Assembly: GCF_031846385.1 (NCBI RefSeq)
Contig: NZ_JAVRHV010000008.1
Span: 1-64,000 of the forward strand
Source of the DNA: Urechidicola vernalis
GTDB lineage: Bacteria > Bacteroidota > Bacteroidia > Flavobacteriales > Flavobacteriaceae
Direction of reading: 5' to 3'
DNA length: 64,000 bases
Part shown: positions 7,636 through 15,392 of the stretch, piece after piece
Numbering within the stretch: the stretch's first letter is position 1
Layout: the number at the start of each line of letters is the position of its first letter
Notes under the pieces: generated by a model
Told to the model about the DNA's origin: nothing
The model's database searches: none
The model's input: only the letters and a program-made list of their open reading frames with translations
Position numbers and translations under genes: made by a program

Positions 7636-9318
7636 ATGCAAAACACAAAAACAAAAGGAAGAACTCGGGCGCAAGAATCTTCCGCTGCTATTGAGAAATT
7701 ATACATAACCATGCGCCACTTATTTAGTCGTGGTTTTTATAAACCTATGGGGGTTTCGGGAGAATCTCTTAGAGAGGCATTATTGCTTTTAAGACCAGAA
7801 ATCTACGGATCTATTGCCGAAGAGAAAATAGAGTTAAATGGACTTACCTATATTTTGGATCGTTTGCCAATTGGTATTGAAGAATGTAGATATATAAGTT
7901 TAACAGCCGATGAAGGGTATTCAAATTCCCATTTCAAATCCATCGTTCCGCCAAAAAGAAGGCGCAATTGTTATCGAATTGATAAGGATCAAATGAACAT
8001 TGAGATAACAAGAGGACGTTCAGAAATCTACGATATTTTAACACACTTAACATTTCTATTCATAGAGTCTCATAAAATCAAAAATCGTGTTTTGGTTGGA
8101 GAAGGTAAAAAGTTGATTCGTGAGTGGAAATTGTTAGAGGAAATAGTGTTGTCGAATAAAAAACTGAACAACGAAGAATGCGATATTACCATTGCTCATA
8201 TGGGTAGTGTTTTAGGTCGTTCTTTTGAAGAGGTTCAGGAAATTTATAAGGCATTAGCAACGAAAGAAAATCCACATCGTTTCTTACATATTATTTATTG
8301 GTTAGGGCATTTAGCAATTAAAGAAGTAACCGAAAACAAGAAAAGAGAGATTAGTTTTAGCCCATTGTTAAGAGAACAAATAGGGCACCATATTTATGGT
8401 GAGATTTGGGCAAATGATATAAAAAAGGTATTGGATAAAGAAGGGCTATTAGAAAGACCGATTCATATTATAAGTGCAAACATGCATAGTGTTATGAACT
8501 CCATTTATGCTCCAATTGTATTAAAAGATCAATATAACTCAGAAGATGCAAATGCATTGTTTGAAACGTTGAGCGAAGATAGTAATGATGGCTTGCGTAA
8601 AAAGGTGAAGAATTTTGCAGCGAAAAATGGATTGACTTATATTCCGGATGCATCAGGAACAAATATAAATGTTCAAGTTATTGATACAGCTAAAATAAAA
8701 ATAGAAGAAACGCCATTTTCAATAGTTAACTCACTTGAGGAAAAACCTGTAATAATTGTTATGGATTATGCCTTTGGTGAGCAAGCATATGAAACAATGG
8801 ATGAATTGTTGAAACCCTATTATTGTTCTGAAGGAGTGATACATCATTTGGATGTAGATAGTATTTCTATTATGGGGAAAGCGGGAATTTTAGAAGGAGG
8901 AAAAGGAGATATTATGATTCCATCATCTCATATTTTTGAAGGAACAGCAGACAATTATCCGTTTAAAAACAGATTAAAAAAGAAGGACCTCGAAGGTTTA
9001 GGGGTTGAAGTATTTAGTGGAGCAATGATTTCCGTGTTAGGTACTTCGCTTCAAAATAAAGACATTCTTAAATTTTTCCATGAATCTACTTGGCGTGTGA
9101 TTGGATTAGAAATGGAAGGAGCGCATTATCAAAAAGCAATTCAAGCGGCGTCTAAGATTCGAAGAAACATCAAGAGAAAGGTGAAAGTAAGGTATGCCTA
9201 TTATGCTTCAGACAATCCATTAGAAACAGGAAGCACTCTTGCATCTGGAGGTTTAGGAACTACAGGGGTAAGACCCACGTATATAATAACACAAAAAATG
9301 TTAGAGCAAATATTTTAA
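7636..9318 (+). CDS. Nucleoside phosphorylase superfamily protein with uncharacterised N-terminal half
   Basis: About 560 residues. The N-terminal 370 residues are a largely helical region I cannot tie to a known function. The last 190 resemble the nucleoside phosphorylase/nucleosidase fold: VIIVMDYAFGEQAYET, then GLEMEGAHYQKA (the E-M-E-G ribose-binding pattern of PNP/MTAN enzymes), then YYASDNPLETG, where the aspartate could serve base recognition. It may be the family Pfam labels DUF6909, but that is from memory and unchecked. An N-glycosidase or phosphorylase acting on a nucleotide is plausible; the substrate is unknown. The ATG at 7636 is preferred because the upstream TTG is part of the promoter. 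Confidence 0.6.
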   Translation: MQNTKTKGRTRAQESSAAIEKLYITMRHLFSRGFYKPMGVSGESLREALLLLRPEIYGSIAEEKIELNGLTYILDRLPIGIEECRYISLTADEGYSNSHFKSIVPPKRRRNCYRIDKDQMNIEITRGRSEIYDILTHLTFLFIESHKIKNRVLVGEGKKLIREWKLLEEIVLSNKKLNNEECDITIAHMGSVLGRSFEEVQEIYKALATKENPHRFLHIIYWLGHLAIKEVTENKKREISFSPLLREQIGHHIYGEIWANDIKKVLDKEGLLERPIHIISANMHSVMNSIYAPIVLKDQYNSEDANALFETLSEDSNDGLRKKVKNFAAKNGLTYIPDASGTNINVQVIDTAKIKIEETPFSIVNSLEEKPVIIVMDYAFGEQAYETMDELLKPYYCSEGVIHHLDVDSISIMGKAGILEGGKGDIMIPSSHIFEGTADNYPFKNRLKKKDLEGLGVEVFSGAMISVLGTSLQNKDILKFFHESTWRVIGLEMEGAHYQKAIQAASKIRRNIKRKVKVRYAYYASDNPLETGSTLASGGLGTTGVRPTYIITQKMLEQIF

Positions 9319-9324
9319 AAAGTA

Positions 9325-9332
9325 TACTTTTG
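9325..9332 (+). promoter_or_regulatory. -7 promoter element of the Wzz-like gene
   Basis: TACTTTTG fits TAnnTTTG and lies 22 bases before the ATG, just after the preceding stop. The membrane protein and cysQ can therefore be transcribed independently of the phosphorylase-like gene. Confidence 0.5.
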
Positions 9333-9354
9333 CCACATTAAAATCAATTCAACC

Positions 9355-10431
9355 ATGTCAGAAAAAGAGACTCCACAAAACGAAGAAGTAGATTTAGGCC
9401 AATTGTTCAAATTGATTGGGAATATGTTTAATAAGTTCTTCAACTTTATTGGAAGCATATTTCAAGGAGCATTTCAATTTTTAATTTTAATTCTTGTTCA
9501 TTTTTATAGAGGATTAAAATGGTATATCGGAGCTATTGTTTTAGGTGTTATTACAGGGGTAATACTTGATATGCGTTCAGAGAAAAGTTATGGGGTAGAT
9601 ATGTTTGTAAAGACCAATTTCGATTCTTCTAGGCAAATATATGAGAACATCAAAAACTTGCACCATTTAGTTGAGGGAGAAAAGGCCTTTGACGAGTTAG
9701 CAGGACTTCTAGAGTTAAAAATTGAAGATGTCGAAAATATCCGAGAGTTTACCGTTGAACCTGATTTGGACGAAACTCAAATAATCAAACTATTCTCCGA
9801 GTATAAAATGAGTTTGGATTCGGTTTCTAGATTAGAAGCCAATTATGAAATGTTTAAGGAGGATTTATCGTATCATAATTTTCCAATTCATAAAATTGAA
9901 ATGTTATCAGCTACCAAGGAAATTCCAATAGGCTTGAATAGAAAGTTGGTGAACTATTTAACAAGTAATGACTATTTGAATGAACTACGTGATAGGACTC
10001 AAGATAATTTGAAGGCAGAGGCCGAAATCTTAGAAATTCAAACTAAGGAGTTAGATTCATTAACTAAGGAGTATTTTAAAATAAGAGTTCTTGAATCTCA
10101 AAAACAACCAATTCCGGGAGCAGGAACCAATTTGTATTTGGCTGATACGGAAAAAAACAGTCTGTTAATTGACGAATCTGTATTGTTAGAAAAGAGATAT
10201 GCACTTGAAAAGAGAAAGCGCGAAATAGAATTAGAAAAATTGGAAAAGAAGGATGTGATTACGGTTGTTTCTGAATTTCCAAAATCTGGATATGAAGTGA
10301 CGCGTTGGTATCAAAGAAAAACCATTCAATTACCTATACTATTATTTGGTCTAACTTTTATAATAACTTTAGCGTTTGTTTTACTTGACTTTTTGAAGAC
10401 TCAAGATCAAAAGTTAAGGGCAAAATCTTAA
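9355..10431 (+). CDS. Wzz-like membrane protein (possible chain-length determinant)
   Basis: 358 residues. A short charged N-terminus leads to a hydrophobic stretch (about 40-70, including FQFLILILVHF and WYIGAIVLGVITGVIL). A long soluble region of about 250 residues follows, with a predicted coiled coil rich in E, K and L (about 215-295). A second membrane span, about 327-347 (LPILLFGLTFIITLAFVLL), precedes a cytoplasmic tail. The two-span layout with a periplasmic coiled-coil domain is that of Wzz/polysaccharide co-polymerases, which set O-antigen length. No Pfam-level Wzz signature is certain by eye. It lies 20 bases before cysQ, near the polysaccharide locus. Confidence 0.5.
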   Translation: MSEKETPQNEEVDLGQLFKLIGNMFNKFFNFIGSIFQGAFQFLILILVHFYRGLKWYIGAIVLGVITGVILDMRSEKSYGVDMFVKTNFDSSRQIYENIKNLHHLVEGEKAFDELAGLLELKIEDVENIREFTVEPDLDETQIIKLFSEYKMSLDSVSRLEANYEMFKEDLSYHNFPIHKIEMLSATKEIPIGLNRKLVNYLTSNDYLNELRDRTQDNLKAEAEILEIQTKELDSLTKEYFKIRVLESQKQPIPGAGTNLYLADTEKNSLLIDESVLLEKRYALEKRKREIELEKLEKKDVITVVSEFPKSGYEVTRWYQRKTIQLPILLFGLTFIITLAFVLLDFLKTQDQKLRAKS

Positions 10432-10450
10432 TAAATACTTGTGATTAGGG

Positions 10451-11257
10451 ATGAATTATGATCTATTGACTACGGTTGTAATAAAAGCAGCTCTAGAAGC
10501 GGGAAATGAAATTCTGAAGGTTTATGATTCTGAGAATTTTGAAGTACAAATCAAAAGTGATAATACTCCATTGACAATTGCTGATGAAAAAGCAAATGCT
10601 ATTATAAATTCTTATTTGGTTCAAACTGATATTCCTATTATCAGCGAAGAAAATAAACAAACGAGTTATTCAATTCGACAGTATTGGGACTCTTGTTGGA
10701 TAGTAGACCCGCTTGACGGTACGAAAGAGTTTATTAACCGAAATGGTGAATTTACCGTAAACATCGCTTTGGTTGAAAAAGGCCAGCCTATAATAGGAGT
10801 TATTTATGCTCCAGTTACCAAGACTTTATATTACGCAGATGTTAAAGTGAAAAAGGCTTTAAAAGCAGTTCTGAATTCTCATGATTCAACTATTGAGGAA
10901 GTTATTGAGAAATCAGTCTCGTTAAAATTAAATAGACTTGAATCTGACATTATAAGGGTTGTGGGAAGTAGATCTCATATGAATAATGAAACACTTAATT
11001 TTATTGAAGAAATAAGAGTTGGAGGAAACGAAATTGAAGTTGTTTCTATAGGAAGTTCTTTAAAGTTTTGCTTGATAGCAGAAGGTTCTGCCGATGTTTA
11101 TCCTCGTTTTGCACCTACAATGGAATGGGATACTGCAGCTGGACAAGTAATTTGTAACGCAGTAGGAGTTGAAGTTATTTCTCAAAAAACCAACTTACCT
11201 TTGAGATACAATAAGGAAAACTTATTGAACCCATCATTTATTTGTAAAAAGAAATAG
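10451..11257 (+). CDS. cysQ: 3'(2'),5'-bisphosphate nucleotidase
   Basis: Inositol-monophosphatase-fold Mg-dependent phosphatase (268 residues) that removes the by-product PAP left after PAPS is used. Metal-binding motifs are visible: ISEENK (first acidic site), DPLDGTKEF (D-P-L-D-G-T) and EWDTAAG (W-D-x-A-A-G). Length is normal for CysQ. It precedes the cysC/D/N set across a 512-base repeat-filled spacer, so it belongs to the same PAPS metabolism block but probably has its own promoter. Confidence 0.92.
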   Translation: MNYDLLTTVVIKAALEAGNEILKVYDSENFEVQIKSDNTPLTIADEKANAIINSYLVQTDIPIISEENKQTSYSIRQYWDSCWIVDPLDGTKEFINRNGEFTVNIALVEKGQPIIGVIYAPVTKTLYYADVKVKKALKAVLNSHDSTIEEVIEKSVSLKLNRLESDIIRVVGSRSHMNNETLNFIEEIRVGGNEIEVVSIGSSLKFCLIAEGSADVYPRFAPTMEWDTAAGQVICNAVGVEVISQKTNLPLRYNKENLLNPSFICKKK

Positions 11258-11290
11258 TGATTTCTTAGAATGGCAGCAGTGCCTCTTAAT

Positions 11291-11573
11291 GTCAGTCTGA
11301 GCCTATCGAAGACTTCTTATTTGGAATTAGTACAACTAAAATACTTTGGCTACTCTGATTCAATGTTAAATTCGGTTTGACGTTCAACTATCATTCCGAC
11401 AAAGTTCTGAAAGGACGACGAGGAATCACAAAAATTATTAAAACCATCTCATTTCACACTTCTTCTTAGAGTCGAAGCCAAACGATGCTTTATTAATTGA
11501 TCTTCGACAGCACTTCGACAGGCTCAGTGTGACATCAGGTTGTCATTTGTACGGAGTTCTGAAAGAACGATTA
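11291..11573. repeat. Repeat-filled spacer with several REP-like units
   Basis: The 11258-11769 gap holds no gene. A CTGAGCCTATCGAAG unit (11291-11311) is followed by the TCATTCCGA...GAGGAATC unit (11391-11433). A CTTCGACAGGCTCAG unit (11513-11533) comes next, preceded by a partial duplicate TCTTCGACAG at 11501, and a decayed second-type unit lies at 11541-11573. Order and pairing are the same as at 6887-7005, so the two elements travel together. Confidence 0.8.
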
Positions 11574-11699
11574 TGTTTTAGGTAGAAATTACAAAAGATG
11601 CTTCACTTCGATTCCACTCATTGCCAATGGGCTCAGGAGTGTAATTATTGAGTGCTTATAGGGCTCAATTCTAGGCTTTCTATTTTTTATTTTAAAAAC

Positions 11700-11716
11700 C
11701 CTACTAATTTAGTAGG
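11700..11716. repeat. 17-base palindrome before the cysC operon promoter
   Basis: CCTACTA-att-TAGTAGG is a perfect 7-bp inverted repeat starting 27 bases upstream of the first -7 element. It could be an operator for sulfur regulation or a small hairpin ending read-through from cysQ; no T-run follows on the plus strand. Confidence 0.5.
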
Positions 11717-11726
11717 CTATTAAAAA

Positions 11727-11742
11727 TAGATTTGTATTTTTG
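11727..11742 (+). promoter_or_regulatory. Two adjacent -7 elements before DUF2061/cysC
   Basis: TAGATTTG (11727-11734) and TATTTTTG (11735-11742) both match TAnnTTTG and sit head to tail, 35 and 27 bases before the DUF2061 ATG. Either could serve the DUF2061-cysC-cysD unit. Confidence 0.5.
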
Positions 11743-11769
11743 GCAAAGATTTAGATTAAACATATTAAA

Positions 11770-12015
11770 ATGAAAGATATTTCGCAAAAAAGACATTTGG
11801 CAAAAACGATCACTTGGAGAGTTCTAGCATCTTTAACTACATTTGTAATAGCGTTGATTTTCTTTAGAGAAGATCCTTTAGCTGCAGAAAAAGCAACTGG
11901 TGTTGCTTTAACGGAATCAGTTATAAAAATGGGCTTGTATTATTTTCATGAAAGAATATGGTATAAATCTAATTTTGGGCTGAAATCGAGAAGAAGCGCA
12001 AAAAAAATAGAATGA
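11770..12015 (+). CDS. DUF2061 small membrane protein
   Basis: 81 residues. KRHLAKTITWRVLASLTTFVIAL is the hallmark N-terminal block of DUF2061 (K-T-x-T-W-R then a hydrophobic helix). A second hydrophobic segment runs VALTESVIKMGLYYFHERIW. A hairpin of two membrane helices in the inner membrane is likely. Its function is unknown. Its TGA overlaps the cysC ATG (ATGA), so it is translated together with the sulfate-activation genes. Confidence 0.85.
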   Translation: MKDISQKRHLAKTITWRVLASLTTFVIALIFFREDPLAAEKATGVALTESVIKMGLYYFHERIWYKSNFGLKSRRSAKKIE

Positions 12016-12611
12016 CACATATTATCCCTCATAATTTTTCAATTAAAAAACAGGAACGAAATAAATTAAATAAGCACAATTCTTTTGTGGTCTGGTTTAC
12101 CGGACTGTCGGGTTCGGGAAAGTCAACTTTGGCAAATGCTTTAGAGATTGAACTGTATAAAAGAAGCGTTAGCACATATGTTTTAGATGGGGATAGTATT
12201 AGGAAAGGATTAAATGAAGATCTAAGTTTTAGTTCGGAATGTCGTTCCGAAAATATTAGAAGAGTGGGAGAAGTTGCGGGTTTAATGGTAGATGCAGGTA
12301 TAGTTGTTTTAGCATCTTTTGTATCACCTTATAAAAACGACAGGAAAAAAGTAGAAAGTATTGTGGGTTCTTCAAACTTTGTTGAAGTTTTTGTAAACAC
12401 AGATATTGAAGAGTGTAAAAGGAGGGATGTAAAAGGCTTATACAAAATGGTAAAGGATGGTGAGATTTTAAATATGACAGGAATTACCTCACCTTATGAA
12501 GCACCGGAAAATCCGGAAATTGAAATTAAAACAGAATTAGAATCGATAGAAACATCAGTACAAAAAATACTGAAGTTTATATCACCAAAATTAGAACTCA
12601 AACATGAGTAA
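12012..12611 (+). CDS. cysC: Adenylyl-sulfate kinase
   Basis: Phosphorylates APS with ATP to give PAPS (199 residues, normal). The Walker A is GLSGSGKSTLAN (from residue 31). The APS-binding blocks DGDSIRKGLNEDLSFSSECRSENIRRVGEVA and FVSPYKNDR are intact, as is the lid region KRRDVKGLYK. It overlaps DUF2061 upstream (4 bases) and cysD downstream (8 bases). Confidence 0.95.
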   Translation: MTHIIPHNFSIKKQERNKLNKHNSFVVWFTGLSGSGKSTLANALEIELYKRSVSTYVLDGDSIRKGLNEDLSFSSECRSENIRRVGEVAGLMVDAGIVVLASFVSPYKNDRKKVESIVGSSNFVEVFVNTDIEECKRRDVKGLYKMVKDGEILNMTGITSPYEAPENPEIEIKTELESIETSVQKILKFISPKLELKHE

Positions 12612-13509
12612 GTATTATTTAAATTATTTAGACGAATTAGAAAGTGAAGCGATTTTTATTTTGCGCGAAGTTTGGGCGCAATTTCAGAATCCGGTTATTT
12701 TATTTTCAGGAGGAAAAGATTCTATTTTGGTTACTCATTTAGCGAGAAAAGCATTTTATCCTGCTAAAATCCCATTTCCACTAATGCATGTAGATACTGG
12801 GCATAATTTTCCAGAAACTATTCAGTTTAGAGACGATATCATCAAAGAATTGGGTGTTGATTTAATCGTTGGTTCGGTTCAAGAATCAATAGATGAAGGA
12901 AGAGTTGCCGAAGAAAAAGGCAAAAACGCTACCAGAAATGCATTGCAAATAACAACACTATTAGATGCTATTGAAACAAATCGAGTAGATTGTGCAATTG
13001 GAGGAGGAAGACGTGATGAGGAAAAAGCACGAGCAAAGGAGCGTTTCTTCTCACATAGAGATGATTTTGGACAGTGGGATCCTAAAAATCAAAGACCAGA
13101 ATTGTGGAATTTGTTTAATGGACAGCATTTCGAAGGAGAGCACTTTAGGGCTTTTCCAATAAGTAATTGGACAGAAATGGATGTTTGGAATTATATAAAA
13201 AGAGAAAATATTGCAATTCCATCGCTTTATTTTGCTCATGAAAGAGAGGTTGTTAGAAGGCAAGGTACCTGGATTCCGAATTCTGAATTTTTAAAGTTAG
13301 AGGAACATGAAGAAGTTGTAACAAAGAAAATTCGATTTAGAACCTTAGGAGATATCACCATTACAGGTGGAGATGAATCTGAAGCAGATACTTTGCAAAA
13401 AATTGCTGATGAGGTAGCCGGGATGAGACAAACTGAACGTGGAAATAGAAGTGATGATAAGCGTTCTGAATCTGCAATGGAAGATAGAAAGCGGCAAGGA
13501 TACTTCTAG
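12604..13509 (+). CDS. cysD: Sulfate adenylyltransferase subunit 2
   Basis: Catalytic subunit of the heterodimeric ATP sulfurylase (301 residues). The PP-loop SGGKDS (residues 36-41) binds ATP. Other family blocks are HVDTGHNFPET, AIGGGRRDEEKARAKER, and the FRTLGD...GMRQTERG C-terminus. It needs the GTPase CysN, which here is separated from it by a 570-base insertion carrying a four-helix-bundle gene. Confidence 0.95.
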   Translation: MSKYYLNYLDELESEAIFILREVWAQFQNPVILFSGGKDSILVTHLARKAFYPAKIPFPLMHVDTGHNFPETIQFRDDIIKELGVDLIVGSVQESIDEGRVAEEKGKNATRNALQITTLLDAIETNRVDCAIGGGRRDEEKARAKERFFSHRDDFGQWDPKNQRPELWNLFNGQHFEGEHFRAFPISNWTEMDVWNYIKRENIAIPSLYFAHEREVVRRQGTWIPNSEFLKLEEHEEVVTKKIRFRTLGDITITGGDESEADTLQKIADEVAGMRQTERGNRSDDKRSESAMEDRKRQGYF

Positions 13510-13630
13510 TGTTGAGTTGTGGAATTGTGAAGACGTTAAATTGTGAATTGGTGATTGGTTAATTGGTTGAAAGAAAAGAGCACAAATTGATATTTAAAAT
13601 AAGGAGTTCTGATTTAACAAATAATTAGGT

Positions 13631-13978
13631 ATGGCAGAAAACTTTGAAAAGTTAAAATGTTGGCAGGCTTGCCATGAGTTAAAGAAGTATTTCAAAGAAA
13701 ATGTTCTAACTAAATTACCGAAAGAAGAGAAATACGATTTATATAGCCAAATTTTAAGGGCTTCGAGATCTGCGACAGCAAACATTGCGGAAGGATGGGG
13801 AAGGTATCATTACAAAGACAATGTGCGATTTTTATTAAACGCAAGAGGTTCGGTGGCGGAACTATTGGATCATGCATTAGAAGCGGGAGATTGTAATTAT
13901 ATATCGAGTGCAATTTTAATTGAAATTAGAGAAATTATAGATAAATGTATTCGTTTGATAAATGGATACATTAAATAG
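13631..13978 (+). CDS. Four-helix-bundle protein (S23/23S rRNA intervening-sequence family)
   Basis: 115 residues. The family core is ILRASRSATANIAEGWGRYHYKDNVRFL, followed by GSVAELLDHALEAG. Homologues form small pentameric four-helix bundles; some are encoded within 23S rRNA intervening sequences, and their function is unknown. It is inserted between cysD and cysN. The flanks (13510-13630 and 13979-14082) are low-complexity and AATTG-rich, unlike the compact junctions elsewhere in the operon. The start ATG at 13631 is the first in frame. Confidence 0.85.
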   Translation: MAENFEKLKCWQACHELKKYFKENVLTKLPKEEKYDLYSQILRASRSATANIAEGWGRYHYKDNVRFLLNARGSVAELLDHALEAGDCNYISSAILIEIREIIDKCIRLINGYIK

Positions 13979-14082
13979 TTAAGAGAACAGGGAGATAAAA
14001 AGAAATGATGAATGAGGATTAATAAGTTGAATTATAAAAACAAGTTTCGAATCAACGAATCCCAAATTAACGAATAAACATT

Positions 14083-15336
14083 ATGCTTGACAACAACCAA
14101 TTATTAAGATTTACTACTGCAGGAAGTGTGGATGATGGGAAAAGTACCTTAATCGGAAGACTTTTATACGATTCAAAATCTATTTTTGAAGATCAATTAG
14201 CCGCAATTGAAAACACGAGTAAAAAGAAAGGACATGACGGTGTTGACTTGGCTTTGTTTACAGATGGGTTAAGAGACGAACGAGAGCAAGGAATCACCAT
14301 TGACGTGGCGTATAGATACTTTACAACACCAAAACGTAAATTCATAATAGCAGATACGCCAGGACATATTCAGTATACAAGAAACATGGTTACAGGTGCT
14401 TCAACGGCAAATGTGGCAACGATTTTAATTGATGCGCGGCACGGTGTAATTGAACAAACCAAAAGGCATGCCTTTATTGCTTCTTTATTACAAATTCCTC
14501 ATATAATTGTTTGTGTGAATAAGATGGACTTAGTTGAATATTCCGAAGAGGTATTCAACAATATAGTTGCCCAGTTTGAAGAAATTTCTTCCAAAATGTT
14601 AGTGACAGATGTTCGCTTTATTCCGATGAGCGCATTATTAGGCGACAACGTAGTAAATAGGTCTAAAAAAATGGGCTGGTATCAGGGAGCACCTATGTTA
14701 CATACTTTAGAGACAATGCACATTAGTAGTGATGTGAATAAGGTGGACGCAAGATTTCCGGTGCAAACAGTTTTAAGACCACAAAGTGATAGGCATAGAG
14801 ATTATAGAGGGTATGTGGGTCGAATTTCAAGTGGGGTTTTAAGAGTTGGTGATGAAGTAACAGTTTTGCCTTCTGGATTTACATCAGTAATTAAAGGAAT
14901 AAATTTATTTGACCAAGAATTGAGTGAAGCATTTGCGCCCATGTCAGTTTCAATTACCTTAGAGGACGATATCGATATTAGCAGAGGGGATATGATAGTC
15001 CGTTCTAATAATAAACCAGCTGCATCTCAAGACATAGAAGTAATGCTATGTTGGTTAAATGACAAGCCTGCAAGACCAAGAGCAAAATATACGATTAAAC
15101 ACACTTCTAACGATCAAAAGGCAATGATTAAGGAAGTGATTTATAAAGTTGATATTAATACGTTGGGTAGAGTTAATGATAATTCAGAATTAGAAATGAA
15201 TTCAATATCTAAAGTAAAGATTAGAACAACCAAACCCTTGATGATTGATTCTTATCGAGAAAACAGAACTACAGGAAGCATTATATTGGTTGATGATGCC
15301 ACCAATGAAACGGTGGCTGCTGGAATGGTAGTTTAA
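14083..15336 (+). CDS. cysN: Sulfate adenylyltransferase subunit 1 (GTPase)
   Basis: EF-Tu-like GTPase (417 residues) that drives APS formation by CysD. The G-motifs are all visible: G1 GSVDDGKST (residues 14-22), the G2 region QGITIDVAYRYF, G3 DTPGH, and G4 VNKMD. EF-Tu domains II and III follow. There is no fused CysC domain, consistent with the separate cysC upstream. It ends at a hairpin shared with convergent manC. Confidence 0.95.
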   Translation: MLDNNQLLRFTTAGSVDDGKSTLIGRLLYDSKSIFEDQLAAIENTSKKKGHDGVDLALFTDGLRDEREQGITIDVAYRYFTTPKRKFIIADTPGHIQYTRNMVTGASTANVATILIDARHGVIEQTKRHAFIASLLQIPHIIVCVNKMDLVEYSEEVFNNIVAQFEEISSKMLVTDVRFIPMSALLGDNVVNRSKKMGWYQGAPMLHTLETMHISSDVNKVDARFPVQTVLRPQSDRHRDYRGYVGRISSGVLRVGDEVTVLPSGFTSVIKGINLFDQELSEAFAPMSVSITLEDDIDISRGDMIVRSNNKPAASQDIEVMLCWLNDKPARPRAKYTIKHTSNDQKAMIKEVIYKVDINTLGRVNDNSELEMNSISKVKIRTTKPLMIDSYRENRTTGSIILVDDATNETVAAGMVV

Positions 15337-15348
15337 AATTAAGTATAT

Positions 15349-15390
15349 CCTTTTCTGTCATGCTGAGCATGTCGAAATAGACAAAAAAGG
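15349..15390. terminator. Bidirectional hairpin containing a REP-like unit, between cysN and manC
   Basis: The outer arms CCTTTTCTGTC (15349-15359) and GACAAAAAAGG (15380-15390) pair with one mismatch. Inside is a CTGAGCATGTCGAA unit with its own CATGC/GCATG stem. The A/T-rich arms and the position between two converging genes suggest a repeat that acts as a terminator for both. Confidence 0.6.
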
Positions 15391-15392
15391 AA

